Of a stretch of 64,000 nucleotides of DNA, positions 16,594 to 25,631 are shown piece after piece (position 1 is the stretch's first letter; each line of letters starts with the position of its first letter). The notes beneath the pieces were generated by a model that was not told where the DNA came from, did no database searches, and saw only the letters and a list, made by a program, of their open reading frames with translations. Origin of the DNA: Sphingorhabdus sp. YGSMI21 (GTDB taxonomy: Bacteria; Pseudomonadota; Alphaproteobacteria; Sphingomonadales; Sphingomonadaceae); contig NZ_CP022548.1 in NCBI RefSeq assembly GCF_002776575.1, positions 1,503,001 through 1,567,000 on the forward strand, in the 5' to 3' direction. Made by a program: the position numbers and the translations under genes.

Positions 16594-17784
16594 ATGCAGA
16601 AACAGCTCAATCACGCACATTTCGGCCATCCGGTCATGCCGCAGGCGACGCATGACGAACAGGCCATGGAGGACCATTTTCTGGCGATGCGGGCATGGAC
16701 CAACCGCAATGTCGATCCGCTCGACCGCCGCCTGCTCGACGAGGTTATCGTGCCAGAGGTCGAAGCCGCGACAAGCAAGAAACCGACAAGCAGCGCGCAT
16801 GTCCGCAAATCGCTGGAAGCCCATCCGCTGCACCAATATTGGCTCACTCTGTCGCTCCACTACCAGGACCGCATCTGGCGCTCGATCGATGGTTCGATAG
16901 CGCGCCAATATGAAGAACTGGCCGAGAAGGTGGAACAGCAGACCAGTGCCCCGATCGGCAGTCTGACGCTTGACCCCGATCTCGAAATTCCCCGTTATAT
17001 CGGCGAGTTCGACCATCACCGCATGCCGGGCAGCTATACCATCGATACGGCGGAAAATGACTTCCGGGCCGGCGCGCTTTATGACCGTTTCTCTTCGACC
17101 TATCTGCGCAATATGAACGGTGGCTGGAAAAACGACGGGCGCGGCCACACGCTCGCCAGCCATATGAAAGATTTCTATCCGGACTTCGAACCGAAACGCA
17201 TTCTCGATCTGGGTTGTTCGATCGGCCAGAGCACGGTGGCCATTGCCAGCGCCTATCCGGATGCCGAGATCCACGCGATTGACCTTGGTGCGCCTATGCT
17301 GCGCTATGGCCATGCCAGAGCGGAAGCCATGGGGGTTCCTATCCATTTCAGCCAGCAGAATGCCGAATGCACCAATTTTGAAGATGCAAGCTTCGATCTC
17401 GTGACCTCCTCGGCCATGTTCCACGAGACCTCGGCCAAGGGCATGCGGGCGATCATGCGCGAATGCCACCGGCTGCTGCGTCCAGGCGGGATTATGTGCC
17501 ACGTGGAAGTACCTCCCCGGCATGAACATCTCTCTCTCTGGGACCAGATGCGCTGTGACTTTGAATCTCATTACAACAACGAACCGTTCATGACATCCCT
17601 CGCCCGGACCGACTGGGTAGAAGTGGCGGAAAAAGCGGGCTTTGAACGCGAAAACGTCCTGGTGGGATACCGCAAGGGTGTACCCGAACTGAAGGTCGAC
17701 CGTGCCGATTTCTTCACTGAAGGCCATCCCGAAGGCCGGACGCTACTCGGCAGCTGGTACGCCTGTTCGGCGCAAAAAGCCTAA
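16594..17784 (+). CDS. Class I SAM-dependent methyltransferase with a large N-terminal domain, copy 1
   Basis: A 396-residue protein. The C-terminal half (about 195-330) is a class I methyltransferase: motif I ILDLGCSIGQSTV, acidic residue in IHAIDLGAPM, a FDLVTSSAMFHET segment and RLLRPGGIMCHVEV. The first 190 residues form a domain I cannot name, containing ATHDE near the start and PRYIGEFDHHRMPG just before the catalytic part. These motifs recur in the product of 43873-45102. The gene follows its small partner by 26 bp with an AAAGGA ribosome site. The methyl acceptor is unknown; O- or N-methylation of the catabolised compound is possible. Confidence 0.85.
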   Translation: MQKQLNHAHFGHPVMPQATHDEQAMEDHFLAMRAWTNRNVDPLDRRLLDEVIVPEVEAATSKKPTSSAHVRKSLEAHPLHQYWLTLSLHYQDRIWRSIDGSIARQYEELAEKVEQQTSAPIGSLTLDPDLEIPRYIGEFDHHRMPGSYTIDTAENDFRAGALYDRFSSTYLRNMNGGWKNDGRGHTLASHMKDFYPDFEPKRILDLGCSIGQSTVAIASAYPDAEIHAIDLGAPMLRYGHARAEAMGVPIHFSQQNAECTNFEDASFDLVTSSAMFHETSAKGMRAIMRECHRLLRPGGIMCHVEVPPRHEHLSLWDQMRCDFESHYNNEPFMTSLARTDWVEVAEKAGFERENVLVGYRKGVPELKVDRADFFTEGHPEGRTLLGSWYACSAQKA

Positions 17785-17795
17785 GCGTTGAAAAC

Positions 17796-17835
17796 AACGG
17801 CCTGCAGCGCGATTCCGGTCCCGCAGCAGGCCGTT
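17796..17835 (+). terminator. Hairpin between methyltransferase and MFS genes (terminator or attenuator)
   Basis: AACGGCCTGC (17796-17805) and GCAGGCCGTT (17826-17835) form a perfect 10-bp stem with a 20-base loop, followed by TCCCG rather than a long T-run. Since the next gene lies on the same strand 48 bases later, it may reduce rather than end transcription. Confidence 0.45.
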
Positions 17836-17882
17836 TCCCGCTTTCTGGCAGACCGCGAAAGTCCCCATATTCCGGAGTTGCG

Positions 17883-19250
17883 ATGACCGTTTCAATCCAT
17901 TCGGCGGACTCCCCGGTTTCCCAAGGCGTAATGCTCAAATACGGCATCGGGCAACTCGGCGCCCAGATTTTTCGCGACACGCCCGCAGTCCTTCTTCCGA
18001 TATTCATGATCACCATGCTCGGTATTCCTGCGTGGCTGGCCGGCCTGGCGATCATGGCACCCAAATTATGGTTGGTTATCTGCGATCCTCTGGTTGGGTC
18101 CTTTTCCGACCGGCTGGAATCCCGCTTCGGCCGTTCTCCGATGCTGGCGGTGGGCGCCGTTGCATCCTCGATCGGCTTTTTTGCATTGTTCACGGTATCG
18201 GATTTTGGTTCGCCCTGGCTGGCAGCGGCCGTGGTTTCTCTGACCTTCTTGCTGGCCCAGACGGGTTTCAGCGCTTTTTCTGTTCCCTATCTTGCCCTGG
18301 CCGGTGAACTGTCCCGCGACACGCACGAGCGGACGAAGATATTGGTGTACCGGATGATCTTCACCATGATCGGCCTGATACTCGGCATTGGTGTTGCCCA
18401 GCCAATGGCCGAATGGTTCGGTGGCGGCCGTTTCGGCTGGATGGCGATGGGTGCAGTGCTGGCTATAGTCTGTGCTTTCACCATGCTGACCACGGCGCTC
18501 AGCCTTTGGCGGTTTCGCGCGCCCCGGAAGGTGCAGGAACAGGTCGGTATGATCGAGCAGTTGCGGCGCGGCTGGCGAAACAAGCCATTCATGATGATAA
18601 ACATGACCAACTTCTTCCAGTCGATCGGGTCGTCATGCTCCTTCTCGGTGGTCGGTCTGATCTTCATCTACTCGATTGGCGACATTTCCCTGCTTTGGCC
18701 CTTCATGGTCGCGATGACCGTTGGATCGCTGCTCAGCCAGCCGGTCTGGCTTGCCAAGTCCAGACGCTATGGGAAACTCCCGGTATTTGTCTTTGCTTGC
18801 ATCGCCTGGGGCCTGGTCACGCTTAGCTGGCTGGCGCTGGGTACGTTCGGAGACACAAGCTGGGCCGTCCCCGTGCTCGGGCAGGTGCGCATCGAGGTGA
18901 TACTGGTTATCCTGCGCGCAGTGCTGATCGGCATCTTTAATTCCGGCTTTGTCCTGCTGGCAATATCCCTGTTCACCGATACGCTGAACTTTGGTAGCCA
19001 ACCGGACCAGGCACCGCAGGAGGGAAGCCTGTCCGGCATGTGGTCCGCCTCGGAGAAACTGGCCTTTGCCATCGGACCGCTCATCAGCGGTGCCGTCCTC
19101 TCCCTGTTCGGCTTCATGTCATCGACCGGCGGCGCAATCGAACAGTCGGAGACGGCCATTAACGGTGTCATTCTCTGTTATTCGCTCATTCCGGCGGCTA
19201 TCGTGATGATCAGCCTGGTCTGTCTGCGCCGATACAGCAAGATCATGTAA
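17883..19250 (+). CDS. MFS transporter, GPH/MelB-like, copy 1
   Basis: A 455-residue polytopic protein with about 12 membrane segments. The loop after helix 2 reads LVGSFSDRLESRFGRSPM, and FRDTPAVLLPIFMI in the first helix is shared in form with the carrier at 28509-29900. These features fit the glycoside-pentoside-hexuronide:cation symporter branch (MFS_2). A GGAG ribosome site lies 6 bases before the start. It is in line with the AllA-like and methyltransferase genes. Substrate cannot be read from sequence; two further members of this branch lie at 19404-20780 and 28509-29900. Confidence 0.85.
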   Translation: MTVSIHSADSPVSQGVMLKYGIGQLGAQIFRDTPAVLLPIFMITMLGIPAWLAGLAIMAPKLWLVICDPLVGSFSDRLESRFGRSPMLAVGAVASSIGFFALFTVSDFGSPWLAAAVVSLTFLLAQTGFSAFSVPYLALAGELSRDTHERTKILVYRMIFTMIGLILGIGVAQPMAEWFGGGRFGWMAMGAVLAIVCAFTMLTTALSLWRFRAPRKVQEQVGMIEQLRRGWRNKPFMMINMTNFFQSIGSSCSFSVVGLIFIYSIGDISLLWPFMVAMTVGSLLSQPVWLAKSRRYGKLPVFVFACIAWGLVTLSWLALGTFGDTSWAVPVLGQVRIEVILVILRAVLIGIFNSGFVLLAISLFTDTLNFGSQPDQAPQEGSLSGMWSASEKLAFAIGPLISGAVLSLFGFMSSTGGAIEQSETAINGVILCYSLIPAAIVMISLVCLRRYSKIM

Positions 19251-19355
19251 ACCGAACCGGCTATCACCCTATAGAGGCATGCTCGCTCCGGGCGGGGTCC
19301 AACAGTTTTTGACAAAGGTTCTCGCAGTGCGGCCGGGTGAGCGAGCGCACGTGAA

Positions 19356-19387
19356 ACCGATATGTCCGAGCCGGCGGGACAGTCGGT
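19356..19387. terminator. Hairpin between convergent MFS genes
   Basis: Nested inverted repeats ACCGA (19356-19360) with TCGGT (19383-19387), and TGTCC (19363-19367) with GGACA (19377-19381), lie in the 153-base gap between two convergent genes. It probably stops transcription from both sides, though no clear T-run is present. Confidence 0.45.
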
Positions 19388-19403
19388 ATCGCCAGCATCT
19401 GTC

Positions 19404-20780
19404 TCAGGAGTCTTTCACATCCGGATAGCGCCCGCCGATCTTGTAGAAGCTGATGCATATCGCGTTACAGGCAAAGAAGAAAACCGGCAGGATCGTGAAG
19501 CAGAAATACAGCGCATTGACTGCGGATTCGGGCTGCTGGACGATATCGCCCCCGGTTGTCGGCAGATAGTTGGAAAAGCTGAGATAGGCACCAACCGCCG
19601 CAACGCCCAGCGCAAATGTGGTCTTCTCGATGACGGCGATGACACTGGACAGCAGGCCTTCCCGTCGCAGTCCCGTGACCTCCCGGTCATGCGCCAGACT
19701 ATCGACGAACATGGATATCGAAAGCAGGATCATGCCCCCTGACCCCAATCCACTGATTATGCCCCTCCAAATGATCCCCCAGGTGGTGATCGAACTGTCG
19801 GTGGTCAACCAGCTCAGCGAGCCGATCGCCATCATCAGCAAGCCGATAATATAGGCGTTGCGTTTGCCCATCTTCCGCTCCATCCACAGCCAGAGCGGCA
19901 TTGAGAGTGCGGTGGAAATATTCTGCGCCAGCGCCAGCTGCATCTGGCCGGTATAGCCGATGAGCAGGACGTTCAGCTTGAACAGCAGGCCGGTCGTGGC
20001 GAGGCTCGCGAAGGCGAGGAACTGGAAAATCTTGGCAGCGACGATCGCGACAAACGGTTTGTTGCGATAAATCTGCTTGAGGGACGCCCAGCTGATCGCC
20101 GGCTCGGGTTCTTTCGATGCCTCGATATGCGGAGCCTTGGCGGTTCCGAGAAAAGAAGCGAACATCGCCGAGCCAATGACCAGCGCCATCACCCAGCCCA
20201 TGATCATATAGCCATTCGCATCCGCACCACCCCAGGAGATCAGCGCCGCCGTTCCTGCCATGGCCAGCACCTGTCCCAACGATACGAACAATGTACGGAA
20301 GGATAAAAGCCGGGATCGCTGATATTTCGATCCGGTCATCTCTGACGGCATCGCCATATAGGGCACGTTGAACAGCGAGTAGCCGGTTGAATAGAGGATT
20401 AGCGCCAGAAACATGTAAAGCGAGATATAATCGTCGTCCATTGCCGGCGGGGAGAAAATGGCCAGAAAGGACAGTGCCGAAATCAGTGCGCCGGCGAGCA
20501 GATAGGGGCGGCGCCTTCCCCATTTTGAACGGGTCTTGTCGCTCATCGAACCGATGACGAAATCGGCGATTGCATCATATAGTTTTGACGCCATCAGCAG
20601 ATAACCGGCAATCTCGGCGTCTTTGCCCAATACCGTGGTCATGAAGGCCGGGAAATAGGTGGTAACGCCATTCAGCATGATCGATACGCCGACCGTGCCG
20701 ACTCCGAAGCCAAGGCAGATGCTCATCGGCAACTTCGGATCCGAAGTTCCGTCCGGATTCATATGTTGCGCTTTGCTCAT
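19404..20780 (-). CDS. MFS transporter, GPH/MelB-like, copy 2
   Basis: A 458-residue membrane protein with about 12 helices. FVIGSMSDKTRSKWGRRRPYLL after helix 2 is the characteristic GPH symporter loop, and GYSLFNVPYMAMPSEMT after helix 4 is also typical. I place the start at 20780 (MSKAQHMNPD), with an AAGGA ribosome site about 9 bases upstream; a TTG-initiated extension would begin at 20801. It is convergent with the related carrier at 17883-19250 and stands alone downstream of the 347-base gap. Likely an importer for the regulon's substrate or an intermediate. Confidence 0.85.
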   Translation of the reverse strand: MSKAQHMNPDGTSDPKLPMSICLGFGVGTVGVSIMLNGVTTYFPAFMTTVLGKDAEIAGYLLMASKLYDAIADFVIGSMSDKTRSKWGRRRPYLLAGALISALSFLAIFSPPAMDDDYISLYMFLALILYSTGYSLFNVPYMAMPSEMTGSKYQRSRLLSFRTLFVSLGQVLAMAGTAALISWGGADANGYMIMGWVMALVIGSAMFASFLGTAKAPHIEASKEPEPAISWASLKQIYRNKPFVAIVAAKIFQFLAFASLATTGLLFKLNVLLIGYTGQMQLALAQNISTALSMPLWLWMERKMGKRNAYIIGLLMMAIGSLSWLTTDSSITTWGIIWRGIISGLGSGGMILLSISMFVDSLAHDREVTGLRREGLLSSVIAVIEKTTFALGVAAVGAYLSFSNYLPTTGGDIVQQPESAVNALYFCFTILPVFFFACNAICISFYKIGGRYPDVKDS

Positions 20781-21127
20781 TCCGGCACATCCTTTTGGCA
20801 ACAGGCGGCCTGCGCCCTGATCAATTTGGGTAGAAAGATTGGAGAAGGCGCGAAGATTGGTGTCCTGAGCCGATCGGGGATCGTCCCGGCGCTGTCCGTG
20901 ATCACAACGTCCGCTCGTTTGCGCGAGGATGGATCTGCTTTTCCCATTTGTAAACCAGTGGCAGTCTGTGCGCCGTATTTCTTGTCTACTGCATTATTTG
21001 CTCGCAGGCCGGATAGCGGGGCTACCGTCTTTTACCATACCCACCGCAGGGGCGAACCGGGCAAGGCGCCAAGCCTGGTATCGGGTTCGGAGATTTGGCC
21101 GGGACCAGCTGGGGCCCCGGCCGTATT
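20781..21127. other. Intergenic region upstream of the GPH carrier, with a weak operator-like sequence
   Basis: These 347 bases lie between two genes on the minus strand. The best match to the 17-bp palindrome is TGCTCG-CAGGC-CGGATA at 20999-21015, whose left arm is degraded. No gene, RNA or repeat was recognised in the remainder. The promoter for the carrier at 20780 should be here. Confidence 0.4.
20999..21015. promoter_or_regulatory. Weak IclR-type operator candidate
   Basis: TGCTCG-CAGGC-CGGATA: the right arm is perfect and the left arm matches at 4 of 6 positions. It lies about 220 bases upstream of the carrier start at 20780. It could be a chance match. Confidence 0.25.
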
Positions 21128-22495
21128 TCAGGCCTGCTCCGCCAGCGCCGGATCGAGCAGCAGAGCCGTCTCTGTTTTTGCCAACCGGGCCCGGATCATT
21201 CCCTGCCATGCGATGGCGTATAGGGCGGAACCGATAAGCAGGCTTGGGATCGCCACAATCGCGATTGACCAGCCGACCTGTGCGGCATCCCCCAGCACAT
21301 GTTCCGTAACTGTAGCGATCAACAAGGGGCCGCAGGCCGCGCCAATCAACGTGTTAAGGATCAGTGTCAGGGAAATGGAGCTGCCGCGCATCTGAGGCGG
21401 TACGATGGCTTGCAGGGTTGCAAACATCACCGTGCCGACCACCGAGAAAACGGCCGCGCTGGAAGCCACCAACAGAGTGGCGACATAGACATTGTCCACC
21501 ATGACGGCGAGGGCAGAAGGAACCGCCAGTAACGGTGTCAAAGACAAGATCCGGAAACGGGTCATGACCTTGCCGGATTTCATAGACCGGTCGAGCAGAT
21601 ACCCGCCGAGCAACGGACCGATAGCAGCAAAGCCGATGGAAAACGGGCCCAGCCAGGCACCCAGAAATGCGGGCGATGCGCCGAAACCGCGCATCAGCAT
21701 TGCCGGTGCCCAGGAACCGGCTCCATAAGCAACCAGAAAAACGATGGCAAAAGCGAAATATAGCGGCAGGAATACACCACGATTGCGCCAGAAAAATTGC
21801 GCTTCCGCTACACCGGGCAGCGCCGCTTTCGCCGGTGTGACGGCTGTTAGTGCCTGCCGGGCCGGTTCGCGGGTCGTCGCGAGTCCCAGAGCCACCAGCA
21901 ATCCCACAGCGCCGCATATCACGAAAGTCGTACGCCAGGGGGCCAGATCGCCAATCAGCGGCATAGCGGCAAAGCCACCGGCGACGGCTACGGCAATGAT
22001 CAGGCCGGTCACCGAAATCGCGATCCCGTTCGCCAGTCCCTGTCCCATCATGTAAATGCTGATGGGACGGCCGCGCTTTTCCGGAGGAAACATGTCGGCG
22101 ATCAGCGAGATGGCGCAAGGCCCCAGAGCCGCTTCGCCCAGTCCGACCATCAGCCGCGCAGCAAATAGTTCACCGAAATTGGTGGCATAGCCGCTGGCTA
22201 TGGTGGCGATGCTCCAGATTGCAATGCCTGCGACCAGCAGACGCTTGCGCGATGTCCGGTCGGCGAGCAGTCCCATGGGAAGGCCCATGAAGGCGTAGAA
22301 CACACCAAAGGCCAGGCCTTGTAACAAGCCGATCTGTACGTCGCTTATGCCCAGGTCGAGGCGGACCGGATCGACAACGATGTTCAGGATTGCACGATCG
22401 ATGACCGAAAATATGCCTGCGAGAAACAACAGGCTGACCATCCACCACGCAGAGGCGGGCCTTGGCCACACCACCGATGTTGCGTTGGCGCTCAT
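21128..22495 (-). CDS. MFS transporter, spinster/MFS_1-like
   Basis: A 455-residue carrier with about 12 helices. The first helix FLAGIFSVIDRAILNIVV followed by LGISDVQIGLLQGLAFGVFY, then GLLADRTSRKRLL, is the pattern of the spinster-like MFS group that is abundant in sphingomonads. The central cytoplasmic loop holds a basic stretch with TREPAR. Its start overlaps the preceding phosphotransferase gene by 4 bases, so it is the last gene of a four-gene minus-strand operon (25464 down to 21128). Export or import of a small organic acid or aromatic compound is typical of the group, but the substrate is unknown. Confidence 0.85.
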   Translation of the reverse strand: MSANATSVVWPRPASAWWMVSLLFLAGIFSVIDRAILNIVVDPVRLDLGISDVQIGLLQGLAFGVFYAFMGLPMGLLADRTSRKRLLVAGIAIWSIATIASGYATNFGELFAARLMVGLGEAALGPCAISLIADMFPPEKRGRPISIYMMGQGLANGIAISVTGLIIAVAVAGGFAAMPLIGDLAPWRTTFVICGAVGLLVALGLATTREPARQALTAVTPAKAALPGVAEAQFFWRNRGVFLPLYFAFAIVFLVAYGAGSWAPAMLMRGFGASPAFLGAWLGPFSIGFAAIGPLLGGYLLDRSMKSGKVMTRFRILSLTPLLAVPSALAVMVDNVYVATLLVASSAAVFSVVGTVMFATLQAIVPPQMRGSSISLTLILNTLIGAACGPLLIATVTEHVLGDAAQVGWSIAIVAIPSLLIGSALYAIAWQGMIRARLAKTETALLLDPALAEQA

Positions 22496-23505
22496 AGCAG
22501 CCCCGCGTCTCTGGCGCGAGTCTTGATATAGTCTCCGAGCCAGTCAAGATTGCGGAAGCGCAATGTGCCGCGTCCGACCGATACCGAACTATGAGCCATG
22601 CCGGCGACGAGACGAAATGCTTTGGCCATCATGAACAATTCGCCATTTTCGATTTCCAGCGGGGTGAAGGGGCGGACCGACTGATAACCGGCTTCGAACG
22701 CTTCGCCATAGGCAGGTGAGAAATCATAGAAGAGATTGCCCCAGACATAATTTTTGACATCCTGCATCAGAAAATCTTCGCCAGCGGCATCAAAATCGAG
22801 GAATGTGATCGTGCCTTCATCGTCGACATGGACATTGCTTGGGTGGAAATCGCGATGGCAGATACCCATCGGCACTCCGGCATCGGCCAGTTCCTGCAGT
22901 CTGTTGTCGAGGGCCGATGCAATGATCGGATAGTCCCGGAGATCGTCGGGTCGATCATAGACGAAATCGAGTAGGGCGGGCAGGCAGATATTATAGTCGC
23001 GGGCCGTGTCCGTCGTGAAGTTATGGCCGGTCCCGGCATGCTCGATACCCAGCAGATGCATTTTGGCAAATTGCGCGCCAATCTGTGCGGCCGTATCCTC
23101 GCTCAGCATTTCGCCGAATTTCTTGCCCGGTGCCCAGTCGTACAGGGCGAGGGCCCGGTCACCTTCCGGTGAGGAGGCCTTGAAATAGAGACTGCCGTCA
23201 TGTTGCGGTACCGCGACCGAAGCAGGAAACTCACGATCTTTCAGAAAGGCGAGAAAATCGAGTTCATAGGCGACGTCATCGACATCGCGATAGGTTTTGC
23301 GCCACACCCGCAGCGCATATTTCGTTTTGGCGTCCTGCACCAGATAAACATCGTTCATTCCGCGATACAGAAGCCACGCCTCGACCTTGCCCGAGACGGG
23401 ATAACGCGCGGCCACCTCACGGGCAATGAAGTCGGGGTGGACGACGGAGTGCGAAATCTGCGCAACCGGCAGTGCGGAATCAATCGAAGAAGAGGCGAAG
23501 TTCAT
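22492..23505 (-). CDS. Phosphotransferase of the APH/choline-kinase fold
   Basis: A 337-residue kinase-fold protein. The catalytic loop reads CHRDFHPSNVHV and the metal-binding Asp is in ITFLDFDAAGED, both intact, while the N-terminal lobe contains YRGMNDVYLVQDAKTKYALRVWR. Such proteins phosphorylate small molecules (aminoglycosides, homoserine, choline, macrolides). The operon neighbours are a hydrolase, a serine hydrolase and a carrier, with no resistance genes. A role in phosphorylating the catabolic substrate or an intermediate is therefore as likely as drug resistance. The start overlaps the upstream hydrolase by 26 bases and has an AGGAAAG ribosome site. Confidence 0.8.
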   Translation of the reverse strand: MNFASSSIDSALPVAQISHSVVHPDFIAREVAARYPVSGKVEAWLLYRGMNDVYLVQDAKTKYALRVWRKTYRDVDDVAYELDFLAFLKDREFPASVAVPQHDGSLYFKASSPEGDRALALYDWAPGKKFGEMLSEDTAAQIGAQFAKMHLLGIEHAGTGHNFTTDTARDYNICLPALLDFVYDRPDDLRDYPIIASALDNRLQELADAGVPMGICHRDFHPSNVHVDDEGTITFLDFDAAGEDFLMQDVKNYVWGNLFYDFSPAYGEAFEAGYQSVRPFTPLEIENGELFMMAKAFRLVAGMAHSSVSVGRGTLRFRNLDWLGDYIKTRARDAGLL

Positions 23506-24283
23506 TGGCTATTCTTTCCTGTGCAAATTCAAAAATATCTCGGTTCAGATCAGACATGTGACAAATGGTGATGCCGGGGATGAGTGCGGCCGCTTCGAGC
23601 GACGCTTCACGCAACTGCTCATCGGGCTGTAGCAGCAGCGCTGGCAAAGTCAGCCCGGTTATTCGTGTGTAATCGTAGGACCAGACGCCGCGATAGGCCC
23701 AGCTGGAACGGTCCAGCATCCAGGCTTTGTCCGCAAAGGAACGGATGGCCCGTTCGAGCGGAACGCGCCGGTCACGCTGGCCGACGACATAATCCCACAA
23801 ACGGGGCAACATCGACAAGATGGCTGTGCCTTCATCGTCGTTGGCCGGGGTTTCCACAGCGTTTCTCAACAATTCGGCCCGCTTTTCTTCGGGATACATG
23901 GGTATGCCGGTCATCGCGACGCGCGCTACCTTGTCGCTGCGCAACAACGCCAGTTCGATAGTCAACAGAGAACCGGTGTGAAAACCATATACATCAATCG
24001 GACCTGCGATGGCGAGCGCGTCGATAGCGTCCGAGAAGGCGGCCGCATAGCCGGCCATGTCAAGCGGAGCAGGCGGGGGGTCGGACATGCCATAGCCCGG
24101 CGTATCAAAAGCGATGACCCGGCGATCTGTCGCAAGGGCTTCCATCAGCAGTTCATATTCATAGGATGAAGACGGATTCTGGTGCAGCAGGATCAGCGTC
24201 GGAGCGGACGGGCCTTCCGGGGCGGCCTCGCGATAGTGCATCTGGCCGTAGCGGCACTGTGTATAGGCGCGCTGCACCTTCAT
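23480..24283 (-). CDS. Alpha/beta-hydrolase-fold protein with His at the nucleophile elbow, copy 1
   Basis: A 267-residue protein of the alpha/beta-hydrolase fold: strand and oxyanion turn ILLHQNPSSSYEYE, then AFDTPGYGMSDPP. At the nucleophile elbow, where GxSxG is expected, it reads YGFHTGSLL, so His stands in place of Ser. The same substitution (YGTHTGARI) occurs in the product of 34097-34954. A late His in ITICHMSDL could be the base, but it is not certain. It overlaps the upstream serine-hydrolase gene by 4 bases. The reaction may be hydrolysis by another mechanism, a lyase step or none. Confidence 0.8.
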   Translation of the reverse strand: MKVQRAYTQCRYGQMHYREAAPEGPSAPTLILLHQNPSSSYEYELLMEALATDRRVIAFDTPGYGMSDPPPAPLDMAGYAAAFSDAIDALAIAGPIDVYGFHTGSLLTIELALLRSDKVARVAMTGIPMYPEEKRAELLRNAVETPANDDEGTAILSMLPRLWDYVVGQRDRRVPLERAIRSFADKAWMLDRSSWAYRGVWSYDYTRITGLTLPALLLQPDEQLREASLEAAALIPGITICHMSDLNRDIFEFAQERIANELRLFFD

Positions 24284-25464
24284 TCGATGCCGGCCAATAT
24301 CATGTTGGGCAGAGCTGAATCATCCCACTGGTAACTGGGTGTGCCGATGCGAACGATCACAAGCTGCTCTGAAGGGACTATATAAACCCGCTGGCCTGCC
24401 GAGCCATCGAGAAAATAGACATCGTCACGCGCAAATGGCTCGGCCGCAGGGACTACGGCATTGATGCCTTTGCCATAGGTTCGGCCCGGATTGTGCGGGC
24501 TTCCGCGCCATATCTGCCAGCCGTAATTGGCATTGGCCGGCGACGGCGCGAGCATCCGCTTGATCCAGTCTCGCGGTACGACCTGCTCTGTTCCGGCGCG
24601 ACCGTGGTTGAGCAACAGGAGGCCAATGCGCAGCCAGTCCTGAGCGGTTGCTATCAGGCAACAGGAATAGCGCGGTGAGCCGCCGGCACGGTCCAGCCAC
24701 AAGGAGGCGTCGCGGGCACCGATCGGCTGCCAGATCGAGCGGGACAGCCAATCCGCATAGCGCATGCCGGTCGCCCCCTCGATGGCCCAGCCAAGCATCG
24801 CCGTATTGCCATTGGCGTAACAGAATTCCTGCTGCGGGACACAACCATCCGGCCAGCGGGCAACCGCCGCTCCGAGATCGTTTCCGAAACTATACTGCCA
24901 ATAGGGACCATCACTGGCGCTAGCAAAAGGCGGGGTCTGCATGCCGCTGGCCATTTCCAGAAAGGCGCGAACCGGTCTGGAGCCTCTCGGCGTTCCCCGC
25001 ATCGTGGGTATATAATCGGAAATCGGATCGTCTACGCTTTCGATGTGGCCGGCAGCGACCGCCGTGCCAACCGCCAGCGCTACAACGGTTTTTGCCATGG
25101 ATGCTGTTTCGTAACGGGATTCCGGAGAAAATATGTCCCAATATTTCTCCAGTTGCAGCTTGCCATCTTTCCAGACCAGAAGCGCATAGCTTTTCTCGGT
25201 TTCAGCCAGTTTGATAGCTGCGTCCAACGCGGAAGCCCTGATTGCTGGCATCCGGGCCGACTGAAATGGCTCTGCATTGCCGCCCGCGACGTGCTCTTGC
25301 GGTTGATACCAGTCGATATCCTTGACCAGCGTCGATAGCGGAAAATCGGCGCGCCGCTGCTCGACCAGTTCGACCTGTTGCGCACTGGGCCACACAGGCA
25401 GCGGATCCTGAGCGGACGCGGCGCTGGCCAAGGTAACAGCAAGTAAAGTGACGACCTTACGCAT
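24280..25464 (-). CDS. Exported serine hydrolase of the beta-lactamase/DD-peptidase fold
   Basis: A 394-residue protein with a signal peptide (about 1-18, ending ASA-Q). The SxxK motif is SMAK (in YETASMAKTVVAL) near residue 135, and a CYANGNTAML segment lies where the YxN motif is expected, then FLDGSAGQRVYIVPS near the C-terminus. This is the esterase/6-aminohexanoate-dimer-hydrolase branch of the family, acting in the periplasm on esters or amides. It is the first gene of the four-gene operon that continues with two cytoplasmic enzymes and a carrier, which suggests a first processing step of an imported compound. Confidence 0.8.
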   Translation of the reverse strand: MRKVVTLLAVTLASAASAQDPLPVWPSAQQVELVEQRRADFPLSTLVKDIDWYQPQEHVAGGNAEPFQSARMPAIRASALDAAIKLAETEKSYALLVWKDGKLQLEKYWDIFSPESRYETASMAKTVVALAVGTAVAAGHIESVDDPISDYIPTMRGTPRGSRPVRAFLEMASGMQTPPFASASDGPYWQYSFGNDLGAAVARWPDGCVPQQEFCYANGNTAMLGWAIEGATGMRYADWLSRSIWQPIGARDASLWLDRAGGSPRYSCCLIATAQDWLRIGLLLLNHGRAGTEQVVPRDWIKRMLAPSPANANYGWQIWRGSPHNPGRTYGKGINAVVPAAEPFARDDVYFLDGSAGQRVYIVPSEQLVIVRIGTPSYQWDDSALPNMILAGIE

Positions 25465-25577
25465 TTCGGACTGGAGGCCTCATGAATTGGTATGTTCAAG
25501 TGACAACATGACGGGACATGATGGCTTTGGATATTCAGCGTTATTGAATGACCGTCTATCGGGCACCGTTCCAAGAC

Positions 25578-25608
25578 AAAAAAAGGGGCGGCACAATCGC
25601 GCCGCCCC
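25578..25608 (-). terminator. Rho-independent terminator of the TonB-dependent receptor gene
   Basis: On the minus strand, GGGGCGGC (25608-25601) pairs with GCCGCCCC (25592-25585), an 8-bp GC stem with an 8-base loop, immediately followed by a run of seven T. It lies 24 bases after the receptor stop codon. It is the clearest terminator in the window. Confidence 0.92.
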
Positions 25609-25631
25609 TCTCGTTTGTCAGGCTTTTTCGG

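Noticed and set aside
16228..17727. A 499-codon open frame on the minus strand opposite the AllA/methyltransferase operon
   Set aside because: Antisense shadow of two supported genes, with no domain and no ribosome site.
19363..19381. TGTCC and GGACA in the convergent gap read as another IclR-type operator
   Set aside because: The spacing is 9 rather than the 5-base spacer pattern, it lies between gene ends rather than starts, and outer complementary arms make it a terminator-like hairpin.
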